From JACVRM01 sp963755085 (GTDB lineage: Bacteria > Actinomycetota > Thermoleophilia > Gaiellales > Gaiellaceae), in the NCBI GenBank assembly GCA_963755085.1, contig CAVWIN010000003.1, positions 275,498-339,497 of the forward strand: DNA of 64,000 nt, in the 5' to 3' direction. The position numbers were made by a program, and so were the translations under genes. Of this stretch, positions 49,792 through 58,397 are shown one piece after another. The number at the start of each line of letters is the position of its first letter. The first letter of the stretch is position 1. The notes under the pieces were generated by a model. The model was not told the DNA's origin and did no database searches. It worked only from the letters and a program-made list of their open reading frames with translations.

Positions 49792-51384
49792 CTACTCCCA
49801 CTCGATCGTCGCCGGCGGCTTCGACGAAAGGTCCAGGCAAACTCTGTTCACCGTTGGAACCTCGTTGATGATCCGGCTCGAGATCGTCTCGAGCAGGTCG
49901 TAGGGCAGGCGCGCCCAGTCGGCGGTCATCGCGTCCTCCGACGTGACGGCGCGGATGACGATCGGGTACGCGTACGTGCGCTCGTCTCCCTGCACGCCCA
50001 CCGAGCGGATCGCGGGCAGCACCGCGAAGCTCTGCCACAGGTCGCCGTAGAGCCCGGCGCGGCGAATCTCCTCCTGCAGGATCGCGTCCGCCTCACGCAA
50101 CGTCTCGAGCCGCTCCTCGGTGACGTCGCCGATGATCCGGATCGCGAGCCCTGGCCCCGGGAACGGCTGCCGCCAGACCATGCGCTCCGGCAGGCCGAGT
50201 TCCTCGCCGACGCGGCGCACCTCGTCCTTGAACAGGAGGCGCAGCGGCTCGACCAGGTCGAGGTCCATCTCCTCCGGCAGCCCGCCGACGTTGTGGTGCG
50301 ACTTGATCGTCGCCGCCGTGCCGGCCTGGACGCCGCCGAGGCCGCCCGACTCGATCACATCCGAATAGAGCGTCCCCTGCACCAGGAAACGCACGTCGCC
50401 GAGGCGCTTCGCCTCGGCCTCGAACACCCGGATGAACTCCTCGCCGATCGCGCGGCGCTTGTCCTCCGGGTCGGTCACGCCCTCGAGCCTGGCCAGGAAG
50501 CGCTCCTTCGCGTCCACGTGGACGAGCGGGACGTGGAAGTGGCCGCCGAAGGTCTCGACCACCTGCGGCGCCTCGTCCTTGCGCAGCAGCCCGTGGTCGA
50601 CGAACACGCACGTGAGCTGGTCGCCGATCGCCTTGTGCACGAGCAGCGCCGCGACGGCCGAGTCCACGCCGCCCGAGAGCCCGCAGATGACCTTCGCCGA
50701 GCCGACCTGCGCGCGGATGCGCTCGACCTGCTCCTCGATCACCGCGGCGGGCGTCCAGGTCGCGTCGGCCCTGGCGACCTCGTAGAGGAAGTTCTTCAGG
50801 AGCTCGGTGCCGTGCTCGGTGTGCAGCACCTCGGGATGGAACTGAACGCCGTAGAGGCCGCGCTCCGCCGCCTCGAATGCCGCGATCGGCGTCGACGGTG
50901 AGCCGGCCGTCACCGTCGCGCCCTCCGGCGGCGCGGTGACCGAGTCGCGGTGGCTCATCCAGACCGTTTCCTCGGGCGGCAGCCCGGCGAAGAGGGCGCC
51001 GCCGGTGGCGCGCAGCTCGGTGCGCCCGAACTCCGATGCGCCGGTGCGCTCGACGGCACCGCCGAGGTCAAGCGCCATGAGCTGCATGCCGTAGCAGATG
51101 CCGAGCGTCGGCACGCCCAGGTCGTAGAGCGCCGGGTCGATCCGCGGCGCGCCGTCCGCGTAGACCGAGGCGGGGCCGCCGCTGAGCACGATCGCGCGCG
51201 GCCGGCGCGCGCGCACCGCCTCGACGGGCGTCCCGTGCGGGACGAGCTCCGAGTAGACGCGGCACTCTCGGATGCGGCGCGCGATCAGCTGGGAGTACTG
51301 GCCGCCGAGGTCGATGACGAGAACCGGGCGTTCCTCGACGCCGTCGCGCGCCTCCTCGAGCGGTGCCGCCTCAGCGACGGTAAT
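49792..51384 (-). CDS. guaA: GMP synthase (glutamine-hydrolysing), apparent ATT start
   Basis: GuaA aminates XMP to GMP. The glutamine amidotransferase domain begins VLVIDLGGQYSQLIARRIRE and has the nucleophile loop GICYGMQLMA and the His/Glu motif FHPEVLHTEHG. The ATP-pyrophosphatase domain has VICGLSGGVDSAVAALLVHK, and the C-terminus ends PPATIEWE. Between an in-frame stop and the conserved N-terminus there is no ATG, GTG, TTG or CTG. ATT at 51384 sits six bases after a perfect AGGAGG site (51391-51396) inside the end of guaB, giving a 530-residue product. Confidence 0.95.
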   Translation of the reverse strand: MTVAEAAPLEEARDGVEERPVLVIDLGGQYSQLIARRIRECRVYSELVPHGTPVEAVRARRPRAIVLSGGPASVYADGAPRIDPALYDLGVPTLGICYGMQLMALDLGGAVERTGASEFGRTELRATGGALFAGLPPEETVWMSHRDSVTAPPEGATVTAGSPSTPIAAFEAAERGLYGVQFHPEVLHTEHGTELLKNFLYEVARADATWTPAAVIEEQVERIRAQVGSAKVICGLSGGVDSAVAALLVHKAIGDQLTCVFVDHGLLRKDEAPQVVETFGGHFHVPLVHVDAKERFLARLEGVTDPEDKRRAIGEEFIRVFEAEAKRLGDVRFLVQGTLYSDVIESGGLGGVQAGTAATIKSHHNVGGLPEEMDLDLVEPLRLLFKDEVRRVGEELGLPERMVWRQPFPGPGLAIRIIGDVTEERLETLREADAILQEEIRRAGLYGDLWQSFAVLPAIRSVGVQGDERTYAYPIVIRAVTSEDAMTADWARLPYDLLETISSRIINEVPTVNRVCLDLSSKPPATIEWE

Positions 51385-52879
51385 TCGGAGCCTCCTTGGT
51401 GATCGTCATGTCGTGGGGATGGCTCTCACGGAGGCCGGCTCCCGTGATCCGGACGAAACGTGCCTCCTTGAGATCGTCGATCGTCGCCGCACCGGTGTAG
51501 CCCATCGCCTGGCGAAGGCCGCCCACGAGCTGGCGCAGCACCGTGCGCACCGGGCCCTTGTAGGGCACGCGCCCCTCGACGCCTTCCGCTATCAGGTCGG
51601 TGCTGTCCTCCACGTCGCCCTGGAAGTAGCGGTCCTTCGAGTAGCCGCGCGCCTTCATCGCGCCGAGCGAGCCCATGCCGCGGAACTCCTTGAAGCGCTC
51701 GCCGCCGGCGAGGACCACTTCGCCCGGAGCCTCGTCGGTCCCGGCGAGGAGGGCGCCGAGCATCACACTGTCGGCGCCGGCCGCGACCGCCTTTGCGATG
51801 TCGCCCGAGCTCGTGATCCCGCCGTCCGCGATGCACGTGATGCCGGCACGCGAGGTCACGTCCGCTACCTCGTAGATGGCAGTGATCTGCGGGACGCCGA
51901 CGCCCGCGACGATCCTCGTCGTGCACACAGCCCCGGGCCCGACCCCGCACTTCACGCCGTCGACGCCGGCATCGGCGAGGGCTTCCGCGCCCTCGGCCGT
52001 GGCGACATTGCCGGCGACGATGTCGACGTCGAGCGCGTCCTTCAGCCGCCGCGCCATCTCGACGACGCCACTCGAATGGCCGTGGGCGGTGTCGACGATC
52101 AGCGCATCCGCGCCGGCGTCGGCGAGTGCTGCAGCGCGCTCGAGCGCATCCGGCCCGACGCCTACGGCGGCGGCGACGCGGAGCCGCCCCTGCTCGTCCT
52201 TCGTCGCGTGCGGGTAGTCGATGCTCTTCTGGATGTCCTTGACGGTGATCAGCCCCTTCAGCCGCCCGTCCGCGTCGACGACCGGGAGCTTCTCGATGCG
52301 GTGCTCGCCGAGGATCGCCTGCGCCTGCTCGAGCGTCGTCCCGACCGGCGCGGTGATCAGGTTCGCAGCCGTCATCAACGCGCTCACCGGCACGTCGGCC
52401 TCGTCGCGGAAACGGAGGTCGCGGTTCGTGAGGATCCCGACCAGCCGCCCTTCTACGTCCACGATCGGGACGCCGGAGATGCGGTAGCGCTCCATCAGCT
52501 CGAGCGCATCCGTCACGCGCGCGTCCGGGCCGAGCGTGACCGGCTCGCCGATCATCCCGGACTCCGAACGCTTCACCCGGTCGACCTCGGCCACCTGGGC
52601 CTCGATCGGCAGGTTGCGGTGCAGGACGCCGATCCCGCCCTCGCGCGCCAGTGCGATGGCCAGGCGCGACTCGGTGACGGTGTCCATCGCGGCCGAGACG
52701 ATCGGGATGGCAAGCGTGATGCGCGGCGTCAGACGCGTCGCGGTCGAGACGTCCGCAGGCAGCACGTCCGAGGCGGCCGGCTCCAGCAGCACGTCGTCGA
52801 AGGTGAGGCCCTCGCGGACGAACTTGCGGCCGGCGGCGACCAGCCGCTCGACGTCCTCGGGCCGGAGGTCAATGTCCAC
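51371..52879 (-). CDS. guaB: Inosine-5'-monophosphate dehydrogenase
   Basis: GuaB oxidises IMP to XMP, the step before GuaA. The 502-residue protein has the (beta/alpha)8 core with LTFDDVLLEP, two CBS domains (SGVPIVDVEGRLVGILTNRD; KLPVVDADGRLKGLITVKD), the catalytic Cys loop VGPGAVCTTRIVAGVG and the flap region GMGSLGAMKARG. GTG 52879 is chosen. An in-frame ATG at 52948 would place the intrinsic-terminator hairpin inside the coding region. It overlaps guaA by 14 bp. Confidence 0.97.
   Translation of the reverse strand: MDIDLRPEDVERLVAAGRKFVREGLTFDDVLLEPAASDVLPADVSTATRLTPRITLAIPIVSAAMDTVTESRLAIALAREGGIGVLHRNLPIEAQVAEVDRVKRSESGMIGEPVTLGPDARVTDALELMERYRISGVPIVDVEGRLVGILTNRDLRFRDEADVPVSALMTAANLITAPVGTTLEQAQAILGEHRIEKLPVVDADGRLKGLITVKDIQKSIDYPHATKDEQGRLRVAAAVGVGPDALERAAALADAGADALIVDTAHGHSSGVVEMARRLKDALDVDIVAGNVATAEGAEALADAGVDGVKCGVGPGAVCTTRIVAGVGVPQITAIYEVADVTSRAGITCIADGGITSSGDIAKAVAAGADSVMLGALLAGTDEAPGEVVLAGGERFKEFRGMGSLGAMKARGYSKDRYFQGDVEDSTDLIAEGVEGRVPYKGPVRTVLRQLVGGLRQAMGYTGAATIDDLKEARFVRITGAGLRESHPHDMTITKEAPNYRR
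51391..51396 (-). promoter_or_regulatory. Shine-Dalgarno AGGAGG placed for an ATT start of guaA
   Basis: AGGAGG lies within the last codons of guaB, six bases upstream of the in-frame ATT at 51384. It is the only ribosome binding signal available to guaA. Confidence 0.6.
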
Positions 52880-52906
52880 GGTCTTCTGAGACCCCCCTGA
52901 GACGCG

Positions 52907-52935
52907 AAAACCCAGGCGCCGCGGGGCTGCCTGGG
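52907..52935 (-). terminator. Intrinsic terminator hairpin upstream of guaB
   Basis: On the minus strand CCCAGGC-(11 nt)-GCCTGGG is followed by TTTT. It lies 57 bp after the sugar kinase stop and only 28 bp before the guaB start, so it either ends the kinase transcript or attenuates guaB. Confidence 0.7.
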
Positions 52936-52991
52936 CTCTGGATGTCACTTGCAGTACGGACGTTCAACGGTCGAGCGATCCTACCACCCTC

Positions 52992-53954
52992 CTACGACGG
53001 CACCGGCTCGCGCTCGGAGACCTCGACCGCGCCCGCGAGCCGCGTCGCCTCCCGCGGGTCGAAACGGCCCGCGCCGACCTCGAGCGTCGACGCGGTGCCC
53101 GCGGCGACCCCCGCGCGCAGGGCCTCGTCGGCGGTGCGCCCGGCGACGCGCGCGGCCAGGAACCCCGCGAGGAGGACGTCGCCCGAGCCGACCGCCGACA
53201 CGACCTCGACCTGCGGCGCCGACGCCTGCAGCAGCCGCCGCGAGCGCTCCTCGCGCAGCAGCGCGTAGCAGCCGGTCGTCTCGGTGATCAGCACGTTCCG
53301 GGCCCCCATCTCGCCGATCAGGCCGAGCGCGGTGAGGAAGTCCTCGTCGTCCGAGAACTCCTGCCCGACGAGCGCCTCCGCCTCGCGCTGGTTCGGCGAG
53401 ACGATCGTCGGCTCGGCCTCGACGCCGAGCCGTAGGGGCTCGCCCTCGCAGTCGAGCACGGTCTGCACGCCCCGGCGCGAGAGGTCGCGGATCGCCTCCG
53501 CGTAGAAGCCGATGTCGACGCCGCGCGGCAGCGAGCCGGCGAAGACGACGTACTCGGCCGAGCTGGACAGGTAGCGCAGCTTGTCGCGCAGCACATCGAG
53601 CTCGTGCTGCTCGACCTGCGGCCCCCACTCATAGATCTCCGTGAACGAGTTCGCCATCGGGTCGACGACCGCCGTCGACGTGCGCGAGTTGTCCGTGATC
53701 TGGACGAAGTCGTGCAGGATCGACTCGCTGACGAGCTCCTGGAGGATGCGCTGGCCCGTGCCACCGCCGGCGAGCCCGGTCGCCACGACGGGCACGTCGA
53801 GCCGCTTCAGCGCGCGGGCGATGTTCACGCCCTTGCCGCCCGCGAGCGACAGGCTCGCGCTGGCGCGGTGACGCTGGCCGAGCTGGAGGTTCGGGACGGT
53901 GAGCGTGCGGTCGAGCGCCGCGTTCAGCGTGACGGTGACGATCACGGCAGCCAC
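52992..53954 (-). CDS. PfkB-family hexose kinase (1-phosphofructokinase-like)
   Basis: A 320-residue PfkB/ribokinase-fold kinase of the 1-phosphofructokinase branch. It has TLNAALDRTLTVPNLQLGQ, SLAGGKGVNIARALKRLDV, ATGLAGGGTG, VFAGSLPRGV and the catalytic SAVGSGDVLLAGFLA (GAGD loop, here GSGD). The Asp base is present. No PTS or fructose genes are adjacent, so the sugar phosphate substrate (fructose-1-P, tagatose-6-P or similar) is uncertain. It overlaps the upstream carboxypeptidase by 13 bp. Confidence 0.9.
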   Translation of the reverse strand: MAAVIVTVTLNAALDRTLTVPNLQLGQRHRASASLSLAGGKGVNIARALKRLDVPVVATGLAGGGTGQRILQELVSESILHDFVQITDNSRTSTAVVDPMANSFTEIYEWGPQVEQHELDVLRDKLRYLSSSAEYVVFAGSLPRGVDIGFYAEAIRDLSRRGVQTVLDCEGEPLRLGVEAEPTIVSPNQREAEALVGQEFSDDEDFLTALGLIGEMGARNVLITETTGCYALLREERSRRLLQASAPQVEVVSAVGSGDVLLAGFLAARVAGRTADEALRAGVAAGTASTLEVGAGRFDPREATRLAGAVEVSEREPVPS

Positions 53955-55063
53955 CCCACGATCGTCTTGCCGACGCGTTTCGCGTACCAGCGGGCACGCC
54001 CGCCGACGCCTGGGTAGGACACCGACTTCGCGGCCACGAGCGGCGCGGTGGCGACAAGCCGGCGATGGTCGTACACGCGCACGACGCCAAACCGCTCCCC
54101 GCGCGTGACCGGCAGCGCCACCGCGGTGGGCGCCACCACCTCCTCGCGCAGGCGGCGCCCGACCCGCACAGCACTGCGAACGCCGTGCTCGGCGACCAGC
54201 TTGACGGGGCCGCGCCCGAACGAGGCGGCCGCGCTCGCGTAGACGCGGTGCGGCCCGATCAGCGTCGTCACGCGGTAGCGGGCGAGGCCCCAGCGCAACA
54301 GCTTCGCCAGGTCGGCGTTGCGCTCAGCGCGCGTCGGCTCGCCGAGGATCGTGGCGTAGACCGTCAGGCCCTGCCCGCGCACGGCCGCGACCTGGCACCA
54401 GCCCGCGTTTCCCGTGTGGCCGGTCTTGACGCCGATCACGCCGGGGAACGTGCCCAGCAGGTCGTTCCAGGTGGAGAGGTGCCGCCCGCCGGCGATCGTC
54501 GCCGAGCGCATCCGCACCGTCTGGCGGACGAACAGCTTGTTCATCAGCACGCGGCCGAGCAGTGTCAGGTCGCGCGCGCTCGAGTAGTGACCTGGCGCGT
54601 CGAGGCCGTCCGGGCGCACGAAGTGCGTATCGCGCAGGCCGAGCTGGCGCGCACGGCGGTTCATCATCGCGACGAAGCGCGCGCGGTCGCCGTGGCCGAC
54701 GTAGTCGGCAAGCGCGACCGCGGCGTCGTTCGCGCTCTGGATCAGCGCGCCCTCGACGAGGTCGCGGACGGTCAGCCGGTCTCCCTGGTGCAGGTAGATG
54801 CTCGAGCCGCCTGGCGAAACGCCCGGGCCGACGGTGACGGTGGCGCCCAGCTTCGCGTGCTCGAGCGTCAGGAGCACCGTCATGAGCTTGGTGATGCTCG
54901 CCATCGGCAGGCGCTCGCGGGCGTGGTAGGCCGCGATCGTCTCGCCGGTCGATGCGTTCTCGATGAAGTACGCGCGCGCATGCACGGACGGTGGCGCCGC
55001 AACCGCCGGGGCGGCGAGCGCGAGCGCGGCGACGAGGGCCGGGACGAGGACGCGGATTCGCAA
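53942..55063 (-). CDS. D-alanyl-D-alanine carboxypeptidase (DacA/PBP5-like)
   Basis: A 373-residue exported peptidase trimming peptidoglycan stem peptides. It has a signal peptide (RVLVPALVAALALAAPAVA), the SxxK motif in MASITKLMT, SxN in IQSANDAAVALA, and KTG in GVKTGHTGNAGWC. A C-terminal beta-domain of about 100 residues follows. Start is TTG at 55063 preceded by GGAGAG, because no ATG or GTG is suitably placed before the signal peptide. There is no C-terminal anchor of the PBP5 type. Confidence 0.93.
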   Translation of the reverse strand: MRIRVLVPALVAALALAAPAVAAPPSVHARAYFIENASTGETIAAYHARERLPMASITKLMTVLLTLEHAKLGATVTVGPGVSPGGSSIYLHQGDRLTVRDLVEGALIQSANDAAVALADYVGHGDRARFVAMMNRRARQLGLRDTHFVRPDGLDAPGHYSSARDLTLLGRVLMNKLFVRQTVRMRSATIAGGRHLSTWNDLLGTFPGVIGVKTGHTGNAGWCQVAAVRGQGLTVYATILGEPTRAERNADLAKLLRWGLARYRVTTLIGPHRVYASAAASFGRGPVKLVAEHGVRSAVRVGRRLREEVVAPTAVALPVTRGERFGVVRVYDHRRLVATAPLVAAKSVSYPGVGGRARWYAKRVGKTIVGWLP

Positions 55064-55104
55064 GGGACTCTCCGGGTGCTGCGCCGGAGAGGCTACCTGC
55101 GGGG

Positions 55105-56019
55105 CTACCAGCCGGAGGCAGCCTGAATCTCGGCGCGGAGCCGGGCGGCCTCGGCGGCCGCGGCGGCCCGCCAATCGGCGTCGCCCTGCCGGGCTGCGTA
55201 GATGATCGAGCGCGAGGCGGCGACGAGCGCGCTCGCCGGCCCGCTCGTGAACGCGCGCGCGACGTCGGCGGCGGTCGCGCCCTGGGCGCCGACGCCCGGG
55301 AGCAGCATGATCGCGCGCGGCATCAGCCGGCGCGCCTCGCCGATCGCCCGCGGATGCGTCGCGCCGACCACCGCGCCAATGCTCGAGAGCCCGCGCTCAC
55401 CGACGATGTCCTCGCCCCACTCGTTCACATGGGTCGCAACGTGGTGCCAGAGCGGGCGGCCGTCCGAGAGCTGCGCGTCCTGCACGTCGGCCGAGCCGGC
55501 ATTCGAGGTCTTGACGAGGCAGAAGATGCCTCCGCCGTCGCGCCGGCAGGCCGCGAGGAACGGCTCGACGGAGTCGCGGCCGAGGTACGGGTTGACGGTC
55601 AGCGCATCGGAGAGCGGGACGCCGTCCTCGCGCGGCTCGAGGAAGGCGGCCGCGTACGCACGCGCCGTCGACCCGATGTCTCCGCGCTTGGCATCCGCGA
55701 CGACGAGCAGGCCGGCCGTGCGCGCGTACGCGCAGACACGCTCGAAGACCTCGATGCCCGGCGCGCCGAGCGCCTCGAAGAAGGCGATCTGCACCTTCAC
55801 GCCGACGACGTACGGCGCGACCGCGTCGACGATCGCGCAGCAGAACCGCTCGACCGCGACCGCGGAGTTCGTTCCGCCGCCGAGCTCGACCGGCAGCAGC
55901 TCCACGCGCGGGTCGAGCCCGACCAGGAGCTGCGACTGCTTGCGGTCGACGGCATCGGCGACGCGGTCGCCGAACGGGACGACCGAGACGGCAGGCCCTG
56001 CCAGCGCGTCCTGCGCCAT
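55105..56019 (-). CDS. pyrF: Orotidine-5'-phosphate decarboxylase, type 2
   Basis: PyrF makes UMP from OMP. The 304-residue protein is of the longer type 2 family, with LLVGLDPRVELLP, VGVKVQIAFFEALGAPG, the catalytic VVADAKRGDIGSTARAYA, LTVNPYLGRDSVEPFL, FCLVKTSNAGSADVQD and LLPGVGAQGA. Two ATG codons are adjacent (56022 and 56019). The second is six bases after TACGGT and is preferred. It lies near pyrE, with HU between them. Confidence 0.96.
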   Translation of the reverse strand: MAQDALAGPAVSVVPFGDRVADAVDRKQSQLLVGLDPRVELLPVELGGGTNSAVAVERFCCAIVDAVAPYVVGVKVQIAFFEALGAPGIEVFERVCAYARTAGLLVVADAKRGDIGSTARAYAAAFLEPREDGVPLSDALTVNPYLGRDSVEPFLAACRRDGGGIFCLVKTSNAGSADVQDAQLSDGRPLWHHVATHVNEWGEDIVGERGLSSIGAVVGATHPRAIGEARRLMPRAIMLLPGVGAQGATAADVARAFTSGPASALVAASRSIIYAARQGDADWRAAAAAEAARLRAEIQAASGW

Positions 56020-56025
56020 CATGGA

Positions 56026-56031
56026 ACCGTA
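56026..56031 (-). promoter_or_regulatory. -10 box (TACGGT) before pyrF
   Basis: TACGGT on the minus strand is six bases from the second of two adjacent ATG codons. It fits the leaderless spacing rule seen elsewhere and fixes the start. Confidence 0.5.
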
Positions 56032-56104
56032 GTGCGAGGGAGGGGCCGGCGGGGGACCGGATCGCCCCCCGCTCGATACCCCTGAAAGCGCCAGCGGGGA
56101 CGAC

Positions 56105-56383
56105 CTAGGACTTCAGCGCCTGCTTGAGGCTGCTGCCCGCCGAGAAGCGCGGGACGGTCGCGGCGGGAATGTGGACCTTCTGGCTTGGATTGCGGGGATT
56201 GACGCCTTCGCGTGCCGCACGCTCGGCGGTGGAGAACTTCCCGAACCCGGTGAAGGACACCGAGTCCCGGCGCTTCAACGTGTCCGTGACGCTCTCGAGG
56301 AACGCGTCCACGGCCTTGGCAGCATCGCGACGGCTGAGGCCGGCCTTGCTGGCAACCTGATCAACGAACTCCTGTTTCGTCAC
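56105..56383 (-). CDS. hup: HU-family histone-like DNA-binding protein
   Basis: A 92-residue HU: MTKQEFVDQVASKAGLSRRD, then VSFTGFGKFSTAERAAREGV, NPRNPSQKVHIPA and VPRFSAGSSLKQAL. HU bends and compacts DNA as a dimer. The short form lacks the Lys-rich tail of mycobacterial HU. A GGAGGAGAG-type site precedes the start. A CCCCGCT/AGCGGGG hairpin downstream (about 56067-56100) may be its terminator. Confidence 0.97.
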   Translation of the reverse strand: MTKQEFVDQVASKAGLSRRDAAKAVDAFLESVTDTLKRRDSVSFTGFGKFSTAERAAREGVNPRNPSQKVHIPAATVPRFSAGSSLKQALKS

Positions 56384-56448
56384 AGGCTCTCCTCCCTATC
56401 TGGGATGAATTCACTGGGAAGACCCTAACGAAGCCATCGGATTTCCAC

Positions 56449-57009
56449 CTAACCATGCGGGTTTGCGGGTGTTTTTCGTGTCTCGAGCAGTTCGCTCGCG
56501 ACGTAGAGAGAGCGCAAACGAACGCCGTGAGCGGCCAGTTCCTCGGTCCCGCCCTCCTCCCGATCGACCACGCAGACCGCCGTTTCGCACACCAGACCGG
56601 CTTCGCGGAGCGCCTTGACGGCGTCCAGCGCTGCCCCGCCGGAGGTGACCACGTCCTCCAGCAGGGACACCCGCTCGCCCTCCTCCCAGACGCCCTCGAG
56701 GCGGTTCGCGGTGCCGTACTCCTTCGCCTCCTTGCGCACGAGTAGGAACGGCAGGCCCGACACCAGGGACGCCGCCGCGGCGAGCGCGACCGCGCCCAGC
56801 TCGGGGCCGGCCAGACGGTCGGGCTCGTCCTCGGCCGCCGCCTCGGCGAGCATTCGGCCGAGCGGGCCGAGCAGGTCGGGCCGCGTCTCGAAGCGGTACT
56901 TGTCGAGGTAGTAGCGCGAGCGGCGCCCCGAGCGCAGGACGAAGTCGCCTTCGAGGTAGGCGTGCTCGGCGAGCGCGACCGCGAGCTCGGCCCGGTCCGG
57001 GGCCGTCAT
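56449..57009 (-). CDS. pyrE: Orotate phosphoribosyltransferase
   Basis: PyrE converts orotate and PRPP to OMP, the step before PyrF. The 186-residue protein has FVLRSGRRSRYYLDKYRFET, a flexible catalytic loop with LLVRKEAKEYG, and the PRPP-binding VSLLEDVVTSGGAALDAVKA. Its ATG overlaps the preceding small membrane protein stop by 4 bp (ATGA), so it is the third cistron of a roadblock-membrane protein-pyrE operon. Confidence 0.95.
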   Translation of the reverse strand: MTAPDRAELAVALAEHAYLEGDFVLRSGRRSRYYLDKYRFETRPDLLGPLGRMLAEAAAEDEPDRLAGPELGAVALAAAASLVSGLPFLLVRKEAKEYGTANRLEGVWEEGERVSLLEDVVTSGGAALDAVKALREAGLVCETAVCVVDREEGGTEELAAHGVRLRSLYVASELLETRKTPANPHG

Positions 57010-57194
57010 CGCGCGGCCGAGAGCACGTCCTCGGCGAGCTCGGCCAGCCGGCTGCCCGCCGGCGACGAACGCGACAGGGACACGATCGAGCCGTCGTCGA
57101 ACCACACGTCGGCGGCGTCCTCGGCGACACGCCGGCGGCGGATGACGACGAACGCCGCGAGCGCGAGCAGCGCGAGGAGGGCGAGCCTACGCAT
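57006..57194 (-). CDS. Small single-pass membrane protein
   Basis: A 62-residue protein with one N-terminal helix (LALLALLALAAFVVI) followed by RRRR, indicating that the tail (about 40 residues, with DVWFDDGSIVSLS) is cytoplasmic. I recognise no named family. It overlaps the roadblock-like gene by 8 bp and pyrE by 4 bp, which strongly supports translation. Confidence 0.75.
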   Translation of the reverse strand: MRRLALLALLALAAFVVIRRRRVAEDAADVWFDDGSIVSLSRSSPAGSRLAELAEDVLSAAR

Positions 57195-57525
57195 CGCGGC
57201 CGATCTTCGTCAGGCACGCGCGGAGGTCGTGCAGCGCGAGCGCCGGCGCCGCCGCCGGGCCGGCCGCCGCCACGAGGGTGAGCCCCCCGTCGGCGACGGC
57301 GAACACCGCGCCGCCGCCAGCCTCGACATGGAGCCGCTCGACCGTCCGCTCGCCGCCGGGACGGAGCGACCCGGCCGCGTCGAGCAGCTCGGCGGCCGCC
57401 GCCGCGAACGCCGACGGGTCGTCGAGCGTCGAGGCGCGCACGTCGCCGTCAGGTCCGAGCAGCGCGACCGTGTGCAGCTCCGGCGCGAGCGTCTGCAGCT
57501 CGGCGAGGGCGTCGGCCTCGGTCAT
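57187..57525 (-). CDS. Roadblock/LC7-like small protein
   Basis: A 112-residue alpha/beta protein whose pattern (helix, then HTVALLGPDGDVRAST, a second helix, then GAVFAVADGGLTLVAAAG and a last helix) fits the roadblock/LC7 fold used by small regulators of GTPases or polarity. No partner GTPase is nearby. It leads the operon with a small membrane protein and pyrE. ATG 57525 follows TATGGT by six bases. Confidence 0.7.
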   Translation of the reverse strand: MTEADALAELQTLAPELHTVALLGPDGDVRASTLDDPSAFAAAAAELLDAAGSLRPGGERTVERLHVEAGGGAVFAVADGGLTLVAAAGPAAAPALALHDLRACLTKIGRDA

Positions 57526-57531
57526 CGCTCA

Positions 57532-57537
57532 ACCATA
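57532..57537 (-). promoter_or_regulatory. -10 box (TATGGT) before the roadblock-pyrE operon
   Basis: TATGGT on the minus strand, then TGAGCG, then ATG 57525. This is the leaderless arrangement. Confidence 0.5.
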
Positions 57538-57581
57538 GTTCGCGCAGCCGGGATGCGCGGCGCCGCGGCGAACAACGCGTT

Positions 57582-58397
57582 ATGCCGGAGCCGCTCGACA
57601 AGTTCTTCCGCGACCGGGGGCCGCACCTCGCGGCGATGATCGCCTACTTCGCCCTGCTGTCGCTCGTGCCGCTCGTCTTCCTGGCGCTCGCGTTCTTCAG
57701 CGTCGGAGGCCGGGCCGACGAGTCGAGCTACCTGGTGCGCGAGCTGCAGAACATCTTCCCGTCGCGGTCGTTCAACCAGCTGATCGCGGCGGTCGACGCG
57801 ATCCACGAGAACGCGACCACGCTCGGCATCGTCGGGGGGCTGCTGCTCGCCTGGTCGTCGCTGTCGCTGTTCTCGGTGCTCGAATCGGTGTTCAACATCG
57901 TCTATGGCCGGCCGAACCGGTCGTTCGTGCGCGGCAAGGCCCGGGCGTTCGTGCTCCTCGGCGGCTCGCTCGTCGCGCTGTTCGTCGGGCTCGTGATCGG
58001 GACGTTCGGCTACCACCTGCTCACCCGCTACGCCGGCGGGATCCTCGCCAACGAGGTGGTGGCGTACGTGCTCACCGTGCTTGTCTCGGCGGCGGCGGTG
58101 CTGGTCTTCCTGCTCGCCGCCTACTCGCAGCTGACCAACGTCCAGCTGCGGCTCGAGGACGTGCTGCCAGGCGCCCTGCTCGCGACCGGGCTGCTCGAGC
58201 TGACCTTCCAGGCGCTGCCGATCTACCTGCGACTGACCCGGGACGCGATCACGCTGCAGGCCTTCGGCGGCCTGCCGCTGCTCCTGATCTGGCTCTACCT
58301 GATGGCGAACTCGATCATCCTCGGCGCCGAGGTCAACTGGTGGCTGCAGTTCGGGCGCCGGCCCGTGCAGGTGGAGGAAGCTCCCGGGCTGGCCTAG
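57582..58397 (+). CDS. YihY/BrkB-family membrane protein
   Basis: A 271-residue protein with about six hydrophobic helices and the family motifs HLAAMIAYFALLSLVPLVFL, WSSLSLFSVLESVFNIVYG, and LLLIWLYLMANSIILGAEVN at the end. The family was once mis-annotated as RNase BN; its function remains unclear. It overlaps the convergent rdgB gene by 4 bp. Confidence 0.9.
   Translation: MPEPLDKFFRDRGPHLAAMIAYFALLSLVPLVFLALAFFSVGGRADESSYLVRELQNIFPSRSFNQLIAAVDAIHENATTLGIVGGLLLAWSSLSLFSVLESVFNIVYGRPNRSFVRGKARAFVLLGGSLVALFVGLVIGTFGYHLLTRYAGGILANEVVAYVLTVLVSAAAVLVFLLAAYSQLTNVQLRLEDVLPGALLATGLLELTFQALPIYLRLTRDAITLQAFGGLPLLLIWLYLMANSIILGAEVNWWLQFGRRPVQVEEAPGLA

Noticed and set aside
52880..52948. ATG at 52948 as the guaB start
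   Set aside because: It would place a terminator hairpin with TTTT inside the coding region and add residues not seen in IMP dehydrogenases; GTG 52879 fits the family.
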